A stretch of DNA of 64,000 nucleotides from Sutcliffiella horikoshii (GCF_019931755.1 NZ_CP082918.1:3452001-3516000); one strand, 5' to 3'. Positions 50,075 to 59,363 are shown, numbered from the stretch's first letter. Numbers and translations: made by a program. Notes: generated by a model from the letters alone, not told the origin.

Positions 50075-53029
50075 TTATTCAGTTGCAGCATCTGTACCTT
50101 CAAGCTGCTCCAGGAAGGCTCTAGCGCCTTTTGCTTCAAGTTTCACTTCTCTAAAGTCGATGTGATGTTTCTTCTTAGAAACGCCATCCATCTTGCCTAA
50201 AAAGAACTTTAATCCAAGCTTTGCGTCTTCTGGCTGCTCCAATTCAAACTGGTAGTTGTTCGGTTTTGGACCAATCTTCACTTTTTCTTCAAAGAATCTG
50301 TGATAGTAAGGGACGCCATTATCCACTACAACTTCCATATTTCTAGGGTGATTTGATCTTGTTTCCACTTGCAGCTCATAAGTCATTCCTCCTGCAAGCT
50401 CAAGATTTTCCTGGAAAAACATGATATCCCAAGGGTTCTCACCTAGGTTTTCTACAGTTACAGTGGCATGTTCGTCCTTTGCTTTCACTTTCGCATTGGA
50501 TGTATTGTCATCATACTCTCCCTGTACATGTAGATTCCAATGTTCTATGCTAGCAGCAAGCTCACCATTTTTAAGAGGGAACAGCTTCTCTCTTTTCCCT
50601 GCAACTTCCACTCTTACATTATCTATGATCACTTGGTGCTCTTCATCAGTAATTTCATTACCTGCTACGTTTCCGAGCAGATATTTAAGACCAAGCTGCT
50701 TATCTTCATTAAGCGCTACCTCAAAAGTGTGGGTAGTTGGCTCTGGAGTAAGAGAAATCACCTCTGACAGAGAGCGGTTATACGAACTGTCCTCTAATAC
50801 CACTTCCATATTTCGTTCCAAGCTGGAAGAAGCATCAAAGGAAACAAGATACGTGTTTCCGCCTTTCATCTGCAGGCCTTCTTGCATGAAGATGACATCC
50901 CATGGGTTCCATCCCACATTATTAATCATTGTTACCGCTTTTCCATCTTTCACCTCAAAGCTAGCATCAGAAGGTCCATCATAAATCCCTTGGACATGGT
51001 TATTCCAATGTTCAAGACCAAAGTTGAACTTCCCGTTTTTTAGTGGGAAAATATCTTCAAAAGTTAATGCATCTGCACGCAGTTTCTTCGCAAACATGGA
51101 TACGTTATCCAATGTTATGGATCCTGCATTCCCACCAAATAAAAATACTAGTTTTGCTTCTGAGTCATCTGCATTTTCCGGTTGGAAGCTAAACGTTTTG
51201 TTCTCTCCTGTAGAAGAAAGGGAAATAGTCTCCCAGCCGGAATAATTTTCACTTCCGTCTGCATTTACAACAGCAACTTGAATGTCTCGTACCTCTGCAG
51301 CACTAGCATCAAAGGATAGTGTATACTCATTGTTGCTCTTTATGGAAATACCTTTTTGTACAAGTTGAACGGAATCAGGCGATCCGTTTTCTTTTACTTC
51401 CACCGTCAGTGCTCTTGTATCTTCTTCAACATATGCTTGTGCATTTGCTCCATCTGTTATAAAATTCCAATATGTCATCCGATCCATTCGACCCTGGTCA
51501 AAGGTCCCATTATAAATATGGTTGCCATTACGTAGCGGTGGCTTCGCTGCGTCTTCGTTGTATGGATCGATGGCATCTATTTCTTCTACTTTCACATTAC
51601 CAATCCAAACAGAACTATTATTCAAACCCATATTAAATTCCAGACGGGCTTTCGCATCTGACTCTGCTTGCATTTGATACGTATATTCATAGCTTTGTAG
51701 TTCAGGAGTTAAGGCTACCTCATAATTTGGTGAATATAGAGACCAGCCCCGCTCTTCTCCGCCGCTTACTTTAAGATTCATGTTCCTGTTAGAAGCAGCT
51801 TTTGCATCAAAGCTAATTTTGTACGTTCTGCCTACTCCTGCAGGTACATTCTGAATCAGCTGAATGGAATGCGGTTGTGAACCGGCTTGACTGATATCAA
51901 TCTTAGCAAATCCATCTTCCACTGAAGCGCTTCCATTTCCTCCAAAATCATTTAAATGAACAAAGTTCCATCCTTCTTCATTGAATGTTTCCGTTCCATC
52001 CTTGATTTCCGTAAATCCATTTTCGTAAGCAGTATCATAAATGTAGTTCCCATTCACAGGTTCTTTAGATCCTTCCGGAAACTCCTCTTTTTCAAAAACA
52101 GGCTCTACAGGCTCACGATATTGATGTTCGTCTAATTCATACACTTTTACATAATCCACTTCCATTTTCCCAGGAAACTCAGTGGAATCATCTGGACCTC
52201 CACCATACCAGCCTCCGATTGCCAGGTTAAGAATTAGATAAAATTCCTGATCAAAAGGTGCAGGATAAGCAAATTTCGTGCCATTTTCTGCATTAAAACT
52301 TGTCCAGTTATTCAGCGTTTGAAAAAGTTCTCCATTAACATACCATCTGATTTCTCCCGGCTCCCACTCTACAGAGTAGACATTGTAATCTGTGATGTCT
52401 GAGCCTTCTCCAAAATGATAATCTTTTGCGGTATACGTATTATTCGGCCATTGACTTCCATAATGAATGGCGCCGCCTACTTTATTCAAGTCGCCCCCAG
52501 CTGCCTCCATGATATCAATCTCACCTGATGCAGCCCAGCCGCCGTATTTGTCTTCCTCTGGCATCATCCAGAAAGCAGGCCAATATCCTTGTCCGGCAGG
52601 CAGTTTGATCTTCGCTTCAAACTTTCCATACTTTTGGTTGAACTTCCCCTTTGTATGAATTTTTCCGGAAGTGTAGTCGTATGTTCCGTGCTCATCCGTA
52701 GCAGTTTCATTTTTTCCAGTAAGGACAAGCTTCCCATCCTCAATTGTCACATTATCTTCGGAATAATACTGAAGTTCTTGGTTCCCCCAGCCAGGTACAT
52801 AGTTACCATCTGGCTGTACAAAGCCATTGCCAGTGTCATAAGACCATTTGGTTTGATCCAATTCTGGATCTTCAAAATTATCTTCCCATACTAACTGCCA
52901 ATCTTTCTCTCCATCTGCCATTGTCTGATCTACCTCGCCTTTCCCTACAGCATCATTGGAATATGCCGGAGAGTACCCCGTTGTCAGTAAGCATGCTGCC
53001 AACATGACCGTGAATCCTTTTTTTAACAC
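50075..53029 (-). CDS. Secreted GH16 beta-glucanase (laminarinase-like) with four carbohydrate-binding modules
   Basis: 984 residues. N-terminal signal (KK plus hydrophobic core; Sec cleavage near AYS-N; LAAC at 10-13 could also be a short lipobox). GH16 domain about 44-298 with the catalytic ExDxxE, Glu170-Asp172-Glu175 in SGEIDIMEAAGG, and AFWMMPEE/GRWY-like subsites. Four CBM4_9-like modules follow at about 330-483, 503-647, 660-809 and 817-970; the last two are a recent duplication (both begin LFPLKNG or IFPLKNG, then EHWNxHVQGxYD). Likely cleaves beta-1,3(1,4)-glucan outside the cell. Sits 66 bases after the GH30 gene. Confidence 0.93.
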   Translation of the reverse strand: MLKKGFTVMLAACLLTTGYSPAYSNDAVGKGEVDQTMADGEKDWQLVWEDNFEDPELDQTKWSYDTGNGFVQPDGNYVPGWGNQELQYYSEDNVTIEDGKLVLTGKNETATDEHGTYDYTSGKIHTKGKFNQKYGKFEAKIKLPAGQGYWPAFWMMPEEDKYGGWAASGEIDIMEAAGGDLNKVGGAIHYGSQWPNNTYTAKDYHFGEGSDITDYNVYSVEWEPGEIRWYVNGELFQTLNNWTSFNAENGTKFAYPAPFDQEFYLILNLAIGGWYGGGPDDSTEFPGKMEVDYVKVYELDEHQYREPVEPVFEKEEFPEGSKEPVNGNYIYDTAYENGFTEIKDGTETFNEEGWNFVHLNDFGGNGSASVEDGFAKIDISQAGSQPHSIQLIQNVPAGVGRTYKISFDAKAASNRNMNLKVSGGEERGWSLYSPNYEVALTPELQSYEYTYQMQAESDAKARLEFNMGLNNSSVWIGNVKVEEIDAIDPYNEDAAKPPLRNGNHIYNGTFDQGRMDRMTYWNFITDGANAQAYVEEDTRALTVEVKENGSPDSVQLVQKGISIKSNNEYTLSFDASAAEVRDIQVAVVNADGSENYSGWETISLSSTGENKTFSFQPENADDSEAKLVFLFGGNAGSITLDNVSMFAKKLRADALTFEDIFPLKNGKFNFGLEHWNNHVQGIYDGPSDASFEVKDGKAVTMINNVGWNPWDVIFMQEGLQMKGGNTYLVSFDASSSLERNMEVVLEDSSYNRSLSEVISLTPEPTTHTFEVALNEDKQLGLKYLLGNVAGNEITDEEHQVIIDNVRVEVAGKREKLFPLKNGELAASIEHWNLHVQGEYDDNTSNAKVKAKDEHATVTVENLGENPWDIMFFQENLELAGGMTYELQVETRSNHPRNMEVVVDNGVPYYHRFFEEKVKIGPKPNNYQFELEQPEDAKLGLKFFLGKMDGVSKKKHHIDFREVKLEAKGARAFLEQLEGTDAATE

Positions 53030-53095
53030 ATTTCTTCCTCCTCATCCTTTTGTGTTTTTCTTCCTTAGAGTTAGCCCATCACCTCCTCAAAGTAA

Positions 53096-54430
53096 TTAAT
53101 TGAATACAACTGTCGTAATAGATCTTGCAGGAATAGCTAAGTCCATTCCTTCCCCTTCAAGCTCTATCGACGTTTCTTTATTGGCTTCTGTTTCATTTAA
53201 AAGAACGACCGCAATGCTCTTATCTTCATTTTTGAACGCCACAAGTGAAACATCTGCAAGCTCTGTTTCATGAGCAATTCTTTTCGCACCCGGCTTGATG
53301 AACTTACTAAAGTGTCCAATATAATAGTAAGAACTGTTGAATTGTACCTCATCTTTTTCTGTGTCTGCTATGATTGGCGCATCACAGTAATTTCCTACAT
53401 GATTCGGTCCACCTTGCATATCAAGTACAAGATTCCAATCAATGAACCCTTCTAGCCAGTTGTTCATATCCCCGATGATGTTCCTCGCATAGCGCTCCCC
53501 TGTATGCCATGCACCAAGCTTTACTCCACCTTCAATACAGCCTTCTGTGAACAATAAATGCTTGTCTGGAAATGCTTCATGTACTTTTGACAGGTTCTCA
53601 AATTCCTCTGATACATACCAGTGGTTGCCTGTTCCCCATACATATTTAGCTGCTTCAGGATCGGATAATACGGTTGTTGCTCTCTCCACGATTACATCAC
53701 GGTTGTGATCCCAAATGATGATCTTTTTATCGCCAAGACCGTTCTTTTCCATGATTGGACCTAAGAAGTTCTTCACAAAATCTCGTTCTTCCTCTGCTGT
53801 ATAAATACAGGAATCCCACACCTGTGTCGCTTCCGGTTCGTTTTGCACGGAAATCCCCCAAATCGGAACACCTTCCGCTTCCATCGCCTTAATATATTTC
53901 ACATAATAATTGGCCCATGCTTCCCTGTACTTTTCTATTAATTTGCCCCCATGATTCATTTCACCATTTGTTTTCATCCAAGCTGGCGGACTCCAAGGCG
54001 AAGCCAGAATAGTTAACGTTTCTTTCGCTTCCGATTCTGCTTCTTTGATAAATGGAAGGACATATTTCTGCTCTCGTTGGATGTTGAAGGAATCCAGGTT
54101 CACATCTCCATCTTCCACGTATGTATAGTTACCAAGAGCAAAATCACTGCTATGGATGGCCGTGCGACCAAGGTTATATCCAAGACCTGTTTCTTTATTG
54201 AAATAGGCATTGATTATTGCTTTTTTGTTGGCTTCAGATAGCTGTGACCAATTAAAAGCGGCTGCTTCCGTAAAAGCTCCCCCGAAACCAAGCCACTCTT
54301 GATATTGTTGTTCTGGTAAAAGCTTTAACGAAACAGTTTTGTCACCTTTACGTTTCCATTCGATGTTGCTTACTCGTTCCCATGGTCTTCCTGCCTCTTT
54401 TTTCGTTTGAATAACCGTTATCTTTCTCAT
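53096..54430 (-). CDS. GH30 family glycoside hydrolase
   Basis: 444 residues from ATG 54430 (AGGAGG seven bases upstream). The open frame runs 48 codons further through the 21-bp array but without an RBS. (Beta/alpha)8 barrel with acid/base Glu in ISVQNEPEA and nucleophile in LLFTEGCIEGG, then the family's beta-sandwich. No signal peptide, so cytoplasmic. GH30 members include beta-1,6-glucanases and beta-glucosidases; cutting beta-1,6 branches of imported laminarin oligosaccharides fits the context. Expressed after a terminator, so it likely has its own promoter. Confidence 0.9.
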   Translation of the reverse strand: MRKITVIQTKKEAGRPWERVSNIEWKRKGDKTVSLKLLPEQQYQEWLGFGGAFTEAAAFNWSQLSEANKKAIINAYFNKETGLGYNLGRTAIHSSDFALGNYTYVEDGDVNLDSFNIQREQKYVLPFIKEAESEAKETLTILASPWSPPAWMKTNGEMNHGGKLIEKYREAWANYYVKYIKAMEAEGVPIWGISVQNEPEATQVWDSCIYTAEEERDFVKNFLGPIMEKNGLGDKKIIIWDHNRDVIVERATTVLSDPEAAKYVWGTGNHWYVSEEFENLSKVHEAFPDKHLLFTEGCIEGGVKLGAWHTGERYARNIIGDMNNWLEGFIDWNLVLDMQGGPNHVGNYCDAPIIADTEKDEVQFNSSYYYIGHFSKFIKPGAKRIAHETELADVSLVAFKNEDKSIAVVLLNETEANKETSIELEGEGMDLAIPARSITTVVFN

Positions 54431-54443
54431 AAAATGACCTCCT

Positions 54444-54548
54444 ATTAGTGAGTTCGTGCCAAAATGGGGGGAGTTGATGCGGAAATCATGTGAGTTCATG
54501 CCAAAACGCACCAAGTTCATGCCAAAATCCCCCGAGTTCGTGCCAAAA
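54444..54548. repeat. Five tandem 21-bp repeats (array 2)
   Basis: Read on the minus strand: five units of exactly 21 bases with the core TTTTGGCAYGAACTC and six variable bases (GGGGGA, TTGGTGCG-type, ACATGA, CCCCCA, ACTAAT); unit 4 is divergent (TTTCCGCATCAACTC). Same period and copy number as array 1 but a different core. Lies between the terminator at 54562 and the GH30 RBS, where the GH30 promoter must be. Confidence 0.88.
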
Positions 54549-54561
54549 CCATTTTCCCTTT

Positions 54562-54589
54562 CAAAAAAAACCACTCAATCCTGAGTGGT
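54562..54589 (-). terminator. Terminator between GH1 and GH30 genes
   Basis: On the minus strand ACCACTCA and TGAGTGGT form a perfect stem with loop GGAT, followed by eight T. It ends or attenuates the transporter-GH1 transcript before GH30-GH16. Confidence 0.85.
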
Positions 54590-54630
54590 CAGATGTGTAG
54601 ATTTTGTCATAAAGGATAAGCAGTCCCAAT

Positions 54631-54751
54631 TTGATCGCAGTGGAAAGCGCGCAGACGCCCGCGGGAGGAAGGGACAGGTGAGACCCCGCAACGGAGTGAG
54701 GAGGCTCACGGACCGCCCGCAGGCAAGCGAAGCGCCTGGAACGGTGATCAA
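54631..54751 (-). repeat. Palindromic element copy 6 (single unit)
   Basis: Outer stem TTGATC/GATCAA, where units 1B, 2B and 4B have TTGATT/AATCAA: a compensated T-A to C-G change. Interior AGCGCGCAGACGCCCGCGGG and GAGGAGGCTCACGGACC conserved. It is inside the glucan locus, upstream of the GH1 terminator. Confidence 0.88.
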
Positions 54752-54764
54752 CAGTTAAATGGGA

Positions 54765-56096
54765 TTATATACTTCTTGAACTAATAATCTCCTGGTATCT
54801 CTTTGCACTATCTTTCAAAATTCTTTCTTGCGTTTCAAAATCCACATATACCATGCCAAAACGCTTGTCATAACCAAACGCCCATTCAAAATTATCAAAT
54901 AAAGACCACAAGAAGTACCCAGCGATATTCATGCCTTCTTCATTCAATTCAGCAACAGCAGTAATATGCTTCTCTACATAATCTTTACGCTCATTATCAT
55001 GCACACAACCGTCCACAACTACATCGTCATAAGCCGCACCATTTTCCGTGATGTAGATTGGTAGATCGGTATAGTTCTCACGAAGTCCTCTAATCAATTC
55101 CTTGAACTCCTGTGGAGAGATATCCCAGCCCATGCCAGTCTTCGGATAGTCAGAGTATGCACCTTTGTTTAGCATTGGAGAACTTGGATCAAACTCCACC
55201 AAGGATCTTGCGTAATAGTTGATTCCGAAGAAATCGCATGGTGTTGAGATCGATTCCAAATCGCCTTCTTTAATGAAATCAAAGTTATGAATCAACTTGG
55301 AAAACAGATTGATCATATCCATTGGATAAGAACCTTTGAAAATTGGATCTAGGAACCATCTGTTGGCATAGCCGTCTGAATTGTTTCTTGCAATCTGGTC
55401 ATTGATTGAATCTGTTGGAGCATAAGACGGTGCAAGGTTAAGTGTAATTCCAATCGGTGTAGAAGACCCTAATTTACCTTTTAACAATTTAACCGCTTCA
55501 CCATGTGAAAGTAGGATATGGTGGGCTGCCTTTACACCTTCTTCAAGATTTGTATGTCCAGGAGCGTGATGTCCAAGGTGGTAGCTCAAGAAGCTTGCAC
55601 ACCATGGTTCATTGTGCGTAATCCAAGAGTAAACTAAGTCATCTAACTCTTCATAGCACTTCTCTGCAAACTCAAGGAACCATGCAACTGACTCGCGGTT
55701 TACCCATCCGCCCTGTTCATGCGCCCACATCGGCAGGTCCCAGTGATATAACGTAACCATCGGCTTGATACCTGCATCCAATAGCCCATGAATTAACTTT
55801 TTATAGAAGTCCATTCCTTCTTGGTTATAGACGCCTTGTTGCGGGAAAATTCTTGGCCAAGCGATTGATAGACGATAAGAATCTACCCCAAGGCTTTTAA
55901 TAATATTGATGTCTTCTTCATAACGGTGGTAATGGTCACAAGCTACATCTCCTGTGTCTCCATTCCACACTTTCCCTGGTGTTCTTGAAAAAGTATCCCA
56001 GATGGAAGGAGTACGACCTCCTTCATCGTGTGCACCTTCTATTTGGTAGGAGGATGTTGCTGTTCCAAAAATAAAGTCCTTTGAAAAATTTAACAT
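54765..56096 (-). CDS. GH1 beta-glucosidase
   Basis: 443 residues from ATG 56096 (AGAGGTG six bases upstream). GH1 motifs FIFGTATSSYQIEGA, acid/base Glu in WITHNEPWCAS and nucleophile in LPIYITENGAAYDD. No signal peptide. Hydrolyses imported beta-glucosides or laminari-oligosaccharides to glucose. Last gene of the transporter transcript. Confidence 0.95.
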   Translation of the reverse strand: MLNFSKDFIFGTATSSYQIEGAHDEGGRTPSIWDTFSRTPGKVWNGDTGDVACDHYHRYEEDINIIKSLGVDSYRLSIAWPRIFPQQGVYNQEGMDFYKKLIHGLLDAGIKPMVTLYHWDLPMWAHEQGGWVNRESVAWFLEFAEKCYEELDDLVYSWITHNEPWCASFLSYHLGHHAPGHTNLEEGVKAAHHILLSHGEAVKLLKGKLGSSTPIGITLNLAPSYAPTDSINDQIARNNSDGYANRWFLDPIFKGSYPMDMINLFSKLIHNFDFIKEGDLESISTPCDFFGINYYARSLVEFDPSSPMLNKGAYSDYPKTGMGWDISPQEFKELIRGLRENYTDLPIYITENGAAYDDVVVDGCVHDNERKDYVEKHITAVAELNEEGMNIAGYFLWSLFDNFEWAFGYDKRFGMVYVDFETQERILKDSAKRYQEIISSRSI

Positions 56097-56136
56097 GCCG
56101 TTCACCTCTTCTATTAATCTAGTTGCTTATTATTAT

Positions 56137-56967
56137 CTATTCTTTTACAGAACCTGCTGAAATACTGCTAATGATGTATTTGGATAGGAACAAGAAGATG
56201 ATCATGATTGGTACAACAGATATCGCGATACCTAAGTACATAGAACCTAGATTTTCTGCTACCTTTGATCCTCTCAAGAAGCCCATCATGACAGGTAACG
56301 TGTACTTTTCCGGACTGAAAAGAACTACTAAAGGAACGATATAGTTATTCCAAGATCCGATAAAGGTGAAGATACCCATTGTAGCTACTGCCGGCATCAT
56401 GATAGGTAAGCCGATCGTATGGAAAATTCTTATTTCACTTGCTCCATCCATTCTTGCAGCTTCCAATAATGTTGGATGCAGGGTGGAGACAAGAAATTGT
56501 CGTAGGAAGAAAACAACGAATGGACTTGCTATAGCCGGAATGATTAATGGGATATAACTGTCCAATGTACCTAATGTTTTGTTTAAGTCATAGAATCCGA
56601 TTAGACCTAATTGGCCTGGTACCATCATCAAAATTAAAACGGAAACGAATAGAAAGTTTTTACCTTTGAAGTTATAAATCGCAAACCCATATGCCGTCAG
56701 TGCGGAAAAATATGAGCTTAATACAGTTACACAAATTGCTATAAATACACTGTTACCGAATCCTTGCCAGATATTGACGAAACTTATTAGTCTTTCATAG
56801 TTTTCCATGATTGCGCTACCTGGTAAAAGAGTGAACCCTTTTTGGAGAATTTCCGAATTGGATCTCGTAGCGTTGATAATCATCATATAAAATGGGATAA
56901 AGCTAATAATCGCAAGCAATATTAAAAGCCCGTAGAGGATGCTCTTTACAAAAGTCCTTTTATTCAC
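56137..56967 (-). CDS. Sugar ABC transporter permease (MalG type)
   Basis: 276 residues, six membrane helices. The EAA loop EAARMDGASEIRIFHTIGLP contacts the ATPase. Pairs with the permease directly upstream (12-base gap). No ATPase gene lies in the cluster, so a shared MsmK/MsmX-type ATPase encoded elsewhere is expected. Confidence 0.93.
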   Translation of the reverse strand: MNKRTFVKSILYGLLILLAIISFIPFYMMIINATRSNSEILQKGFTLLPGSAIMENYERLISFVNIWQGFGNSVFIAICVTVLSSYFSALTAYGFAIYNFKGKNFLFVSVLILMMVPGQLGLIGFYDLNKTLGTLDSYIPLIIPAIASPFVVFFLRQFLVSTLHPTLLEAARMDGASEIRIFHTIGLPIMMPAVATMGIFTFIGSWNNYIVPLVVLFSPEKYTLPVMMGFLRGSKVAENLGSMYLGIAISVVPIMIIFLFLSKYIISSISAGSVKE

Positions 56968-56979
56968 ACTAACTCACTC

Positions 56980-57864
56980 CTAATCCATGCTTTTGCGGTA
57001 CATAGCTTTAAATGTTGCAAACGAGAAGATTAACGTAATTAAGAATAATCCGTATGCGACCGCTGCGGCGTATCCATAGTTGTTAAATTTAAATGCCTGG
57101 TTGTACATATATAAAACCATTGTGTTTAGAGATCCTTGCGGTGCACCCATACCGTCTGTTAATAACATCGGCAATTCGAAAATCTGCAAGCCGCCAATTA
57201 ATGAAGTGATCATGATATATAACATAATTGGTTTTAACAATGGCAATGTAATGTGGAACAATGTTTTCCAACGGTTCGCTCCATCAATAAGTGCCGCTTC
57301 ATAGTAATCCTTTGAAATACCTGAAATACCCGCCATTAATACGATAAATGTATGTCCGAACCACATCCAAGCTCCGATAAGAGCAACAGACCATTTTGCT
57401 GTAGTTGGGTCGTTAAGCCAGTTGATTGGCTGAGAAATAATTCCTAAATCCATTAATAAATGATTCAATGTTCCATGATGCCAGCCTAGTAAAATACCAA
57501 ACAATAAAGCCACCGAGGCGATAGTTATCAAGTTTGGAAGATAAAGTACAGCTCGGAAGAAACCAAGTCCTCTCATCTTCAAGCGAATATCAGAAAACAA
57601 TATGGCAAGCCCCAATGCTATAAGCATTTGAAAGAAGAAGTTAACTCCCCAAATGTACCAAGTGTTAAAGAATGCTTGTAAAAAGTAGCTGTCAGTAAGT
57701 AGTCTTGTATAGTTAGCCAATCCAATAACTTCAGGAACTCCCATACCGGAATAGTTTGTAAAACTATAATAGAAGGTTAGTAGTATTGGATAGATGCTAA
57801 ATATCCCAAAGACGATGAAAAATGGTAGGATGAACAGATAGCCATAATGATCTTTTTTCTTCAA
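56980..57864 (-). CDS. Sugar ABC transporter permease (MalF type)
   Basis: 294 residues, six helices with EAA loop EAALIDGANRWKTLFHITLP. Forms the heterodimeric channel with the downstream permease. It follows the binding-protein gene after a strong intercistronic hairpin. Confidence 0.93.
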   Translation of the reverse strand: MKKKDHYGYLFILPFFIVFGIFSIYPILLTFYYSFTNYSGMGVPEVIGLANYTRLLTDSYFLQAFFNTWYIWGVNFFFQMLIALGLAILFSDIRLKMRGLGFFRAVLYLPNLITIASVALLFGILLGWHHGTLNHLLMDLGIISQPINWLNDPTTAKWSVALIGAWMWFGHTFIVLMAGISGISKDYYEAALIDGANRWKTLFHITLPLLKPIMLYIMITSLIGGLQIFELPMLLTDGMGAPQGSLNTMVLYMYNQAFKFNNYGYAAAVAYGLFLITLIFSFATFKAMYRKSMD

Positions 57865-57892
57865 ATCAATCGCCTTCTTTCTTTAAATGATG

Positions 57893-57920
57893 GGTGGGAG
57901 CTAAGTTTTCAGCTCCCACC
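57893..57920 (-). promoter_or_regulatory. Intercistronic hairpin after the binding-protein gene
   Basis: GGTGGGAGCT and AGCTCCCACC form a perfect 10-bp stem with an 8-base loop and no T-run on the minus strand. Such hairpins usually protect the upstream binding-protein mRNA and lower permease levels. Confidence 0.75.
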
Positions 57921-57935
57921 ACATCCTTTGTTGCA

Positions 57936-59246
57936 TTATTCAGGTGTCTTAATATCCGGGTATGCATTTTTCACTAAACGATAGAACTCTTCAATTGCTT
58001 CTTCTTTCGTCTTCGTTCCTTCTACATACTCCCCAACCATAGATCCGAAGAATCCGTCAATCTGCTGGTCATATCTTGTTACAGTACCTGGGTTGATGTT
58101 TGCAGCTTCTTCTAAGAAAAACGTGTAGTTATTTTGTCCGCCTAAGAATGGCTCTTCGAATTCACCCTTGATCTTTTCTGTAACCGGTAAGTAAGAAAGC
58201 ACATCTCCAGTTTCTGTTGCCCAATCAGTTAAGAACTCTTCATCATGAGTCATCATTTGAACAAATTTCCACGCTAGGTCTTTATTTTCAGAACCTTTGT
58301 AAATTCCTAACCAAGTTCCGCCCCAGAAGTATGGGTTCGGACCGTTTGTTACTGCCCAGTCTCCAACAGTTTCTTCTGTATTTGTTTTTAGAACACTGTG
58401 AAGACCCCAAGTTGGTAGTGCATAAGCAAACACTTCTGTTTGATCAGAACTTTCCTCGTTAACTTCTTCCCAACCTGCATTGTAGTTGATTGGCTCATCC
58501 ATTGCTGCGAACCAAGCAGGAGACCATTCTGGTGCAAATGCAGTTAAATCTTTATCACGTAATTCTTTCGCATAATCGAAGTAGTTGATTCTTCCTTCTG
58601 TAAGAACAAGTTCGTTATTTTCGTTAACCCAAGGTTGTGGATCTTGACCTTGTGCAAACCAACGAACAGCTCCTTCATCAGGGAATAGACGGTATCCAGC
58701 GGATTTCAATTCTTCTCCGACTTCAAACAAACCGTCCATTGTACTCATTCTTTCGCCGATCTCAGTAGGATCATCAGTACCTAACACTTCTTTAGCAATA
58801 CTTCTTCTATAGAAGATACCGCCTGGAGTTGTTTGCCAAGATACAGCCTTGATTTTTCCTTCAGAGTCTTTTCCTAGGTCGAATACGTAAGGAATATAGT
58901 CATCTTCCCATTCTTGTACGTTATATGGCTCTTGAGAAAGATCTTCCCAATAATCTTGCTCTACCCAGTCTTTAATGAATGCAAGTTCTCCAGTAAATAC
59001 ATCAGGAGCTCCTTGGCCGCTCTCTAATACCGGACGTAAGCGCGTTGGATAATCTTCAATTGGAATAATCGTCAAATCAACCGTTACTCCATTTTCTTCT
59101 TTAAATACATTAATTGGTTCTTGTAGCTCATCCGTAAAGGACCATACTGTTAAATCTGCTTTCTTTGAAGAAGAACTGTTGCTGCAGGCAGCCAAAAGGC
59201 TGAACGTCATTACTGCAGTAATAAGAATTAAAAGCTTCTTTTTCAC
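57936..59246 (-). CDS. Sugar ABC transporter substrate-binding lipoprotein
   Basis: 436 residues; GTG start after GGGGGG. Signal peptide with lipobox LLAACS (Cys about 21). Family 1 binding protein (MalE/UgpB type): LTVWSFTDELQEPI, LAWKFVQMMTHDEEF. Captures oligosaccharides, most likely beta-glucan fragments given the GH16/GH30/GH1 neighbours. First gene of the operon; two operators lie directly upstream. Confidence 0.93.
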   Translation of the reverse strand: MKKKLLILITAVMTFSLLAACSNSSSSKKADLTVWSFTDELQEPINVFKEENGVTVDLTIIPIEDYPTRLRPVLESGQGAPDVFTGELAFIKDWVEQDYWEDLSQEPYNVQEWEDDYIPYVFDLGKDSEGKIKAVSWQTTPGGIFYRRSIAKEVLGTDDPTEIGERMSTMDGLFEVGEELKSAGYRLFPDEGAVRWFAQGQDPQPWVNENNELVLTEGRINYFDYAKELRDKDLTAFAPEWSPAWFAAMDEPINYNAGWEEVNEESSDQTEVFAYALPTWGLHSVLKTNTEETVGDWAVTNGPNPYFWGGTWLGIYKGSENKDLAWKFVQMMTHDEEFLTDWATETGDVLSYLPVTEKIKGEFEEPFLGGQNNYTFFLEEAANINPGTVTRYDQQIDGFFGSMVGEYVEGTKTKEEAIEEFYRLVKNAYPDIKTPE

Positions 59247-59283
59247 AAAAATACCCCCCTGTTTTTTGTTGTAAAGATTTACT

Positions 59284-59295
59284 AAAGCGCTTTCG
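59284..59295. promoter_or_regulatory. LacI-family operator O1
   Basis: AAAGCGCTTTCG, 38 bases upstream of the binding-protein start. Same core as O2 and O3. Such sites also resemble CcpA cre boxes, so dual control is possible. Confidence 0.75.
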
Positions 59296-59314
59296 ATTTT
59301 GCGAATAGAATACT

Positions 59315-59326
59315 AAAGCGCTTTCG
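59315..59326. promoter_or_regulatory. LacI-family operator O2
   Basis: AAAGCGCTTTCG preceded by ACT exactly as O1, 31 bases from O1 (three helical turns), so two dimers would sit on the same DNA face. Confidence 0.75.
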
Positions 59327-59363
59327 TATTATGGATAAAAAGAAGACTTATTTAGTCCCCTCT

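Noticed and set aside
54431..54574. 48-residue FGxNSxx repeat extension of the GH30 protein
   Set aside because: It translates the 21-bp array and a terminator T-run; a consensus RBS precedes the ATG at 54430.
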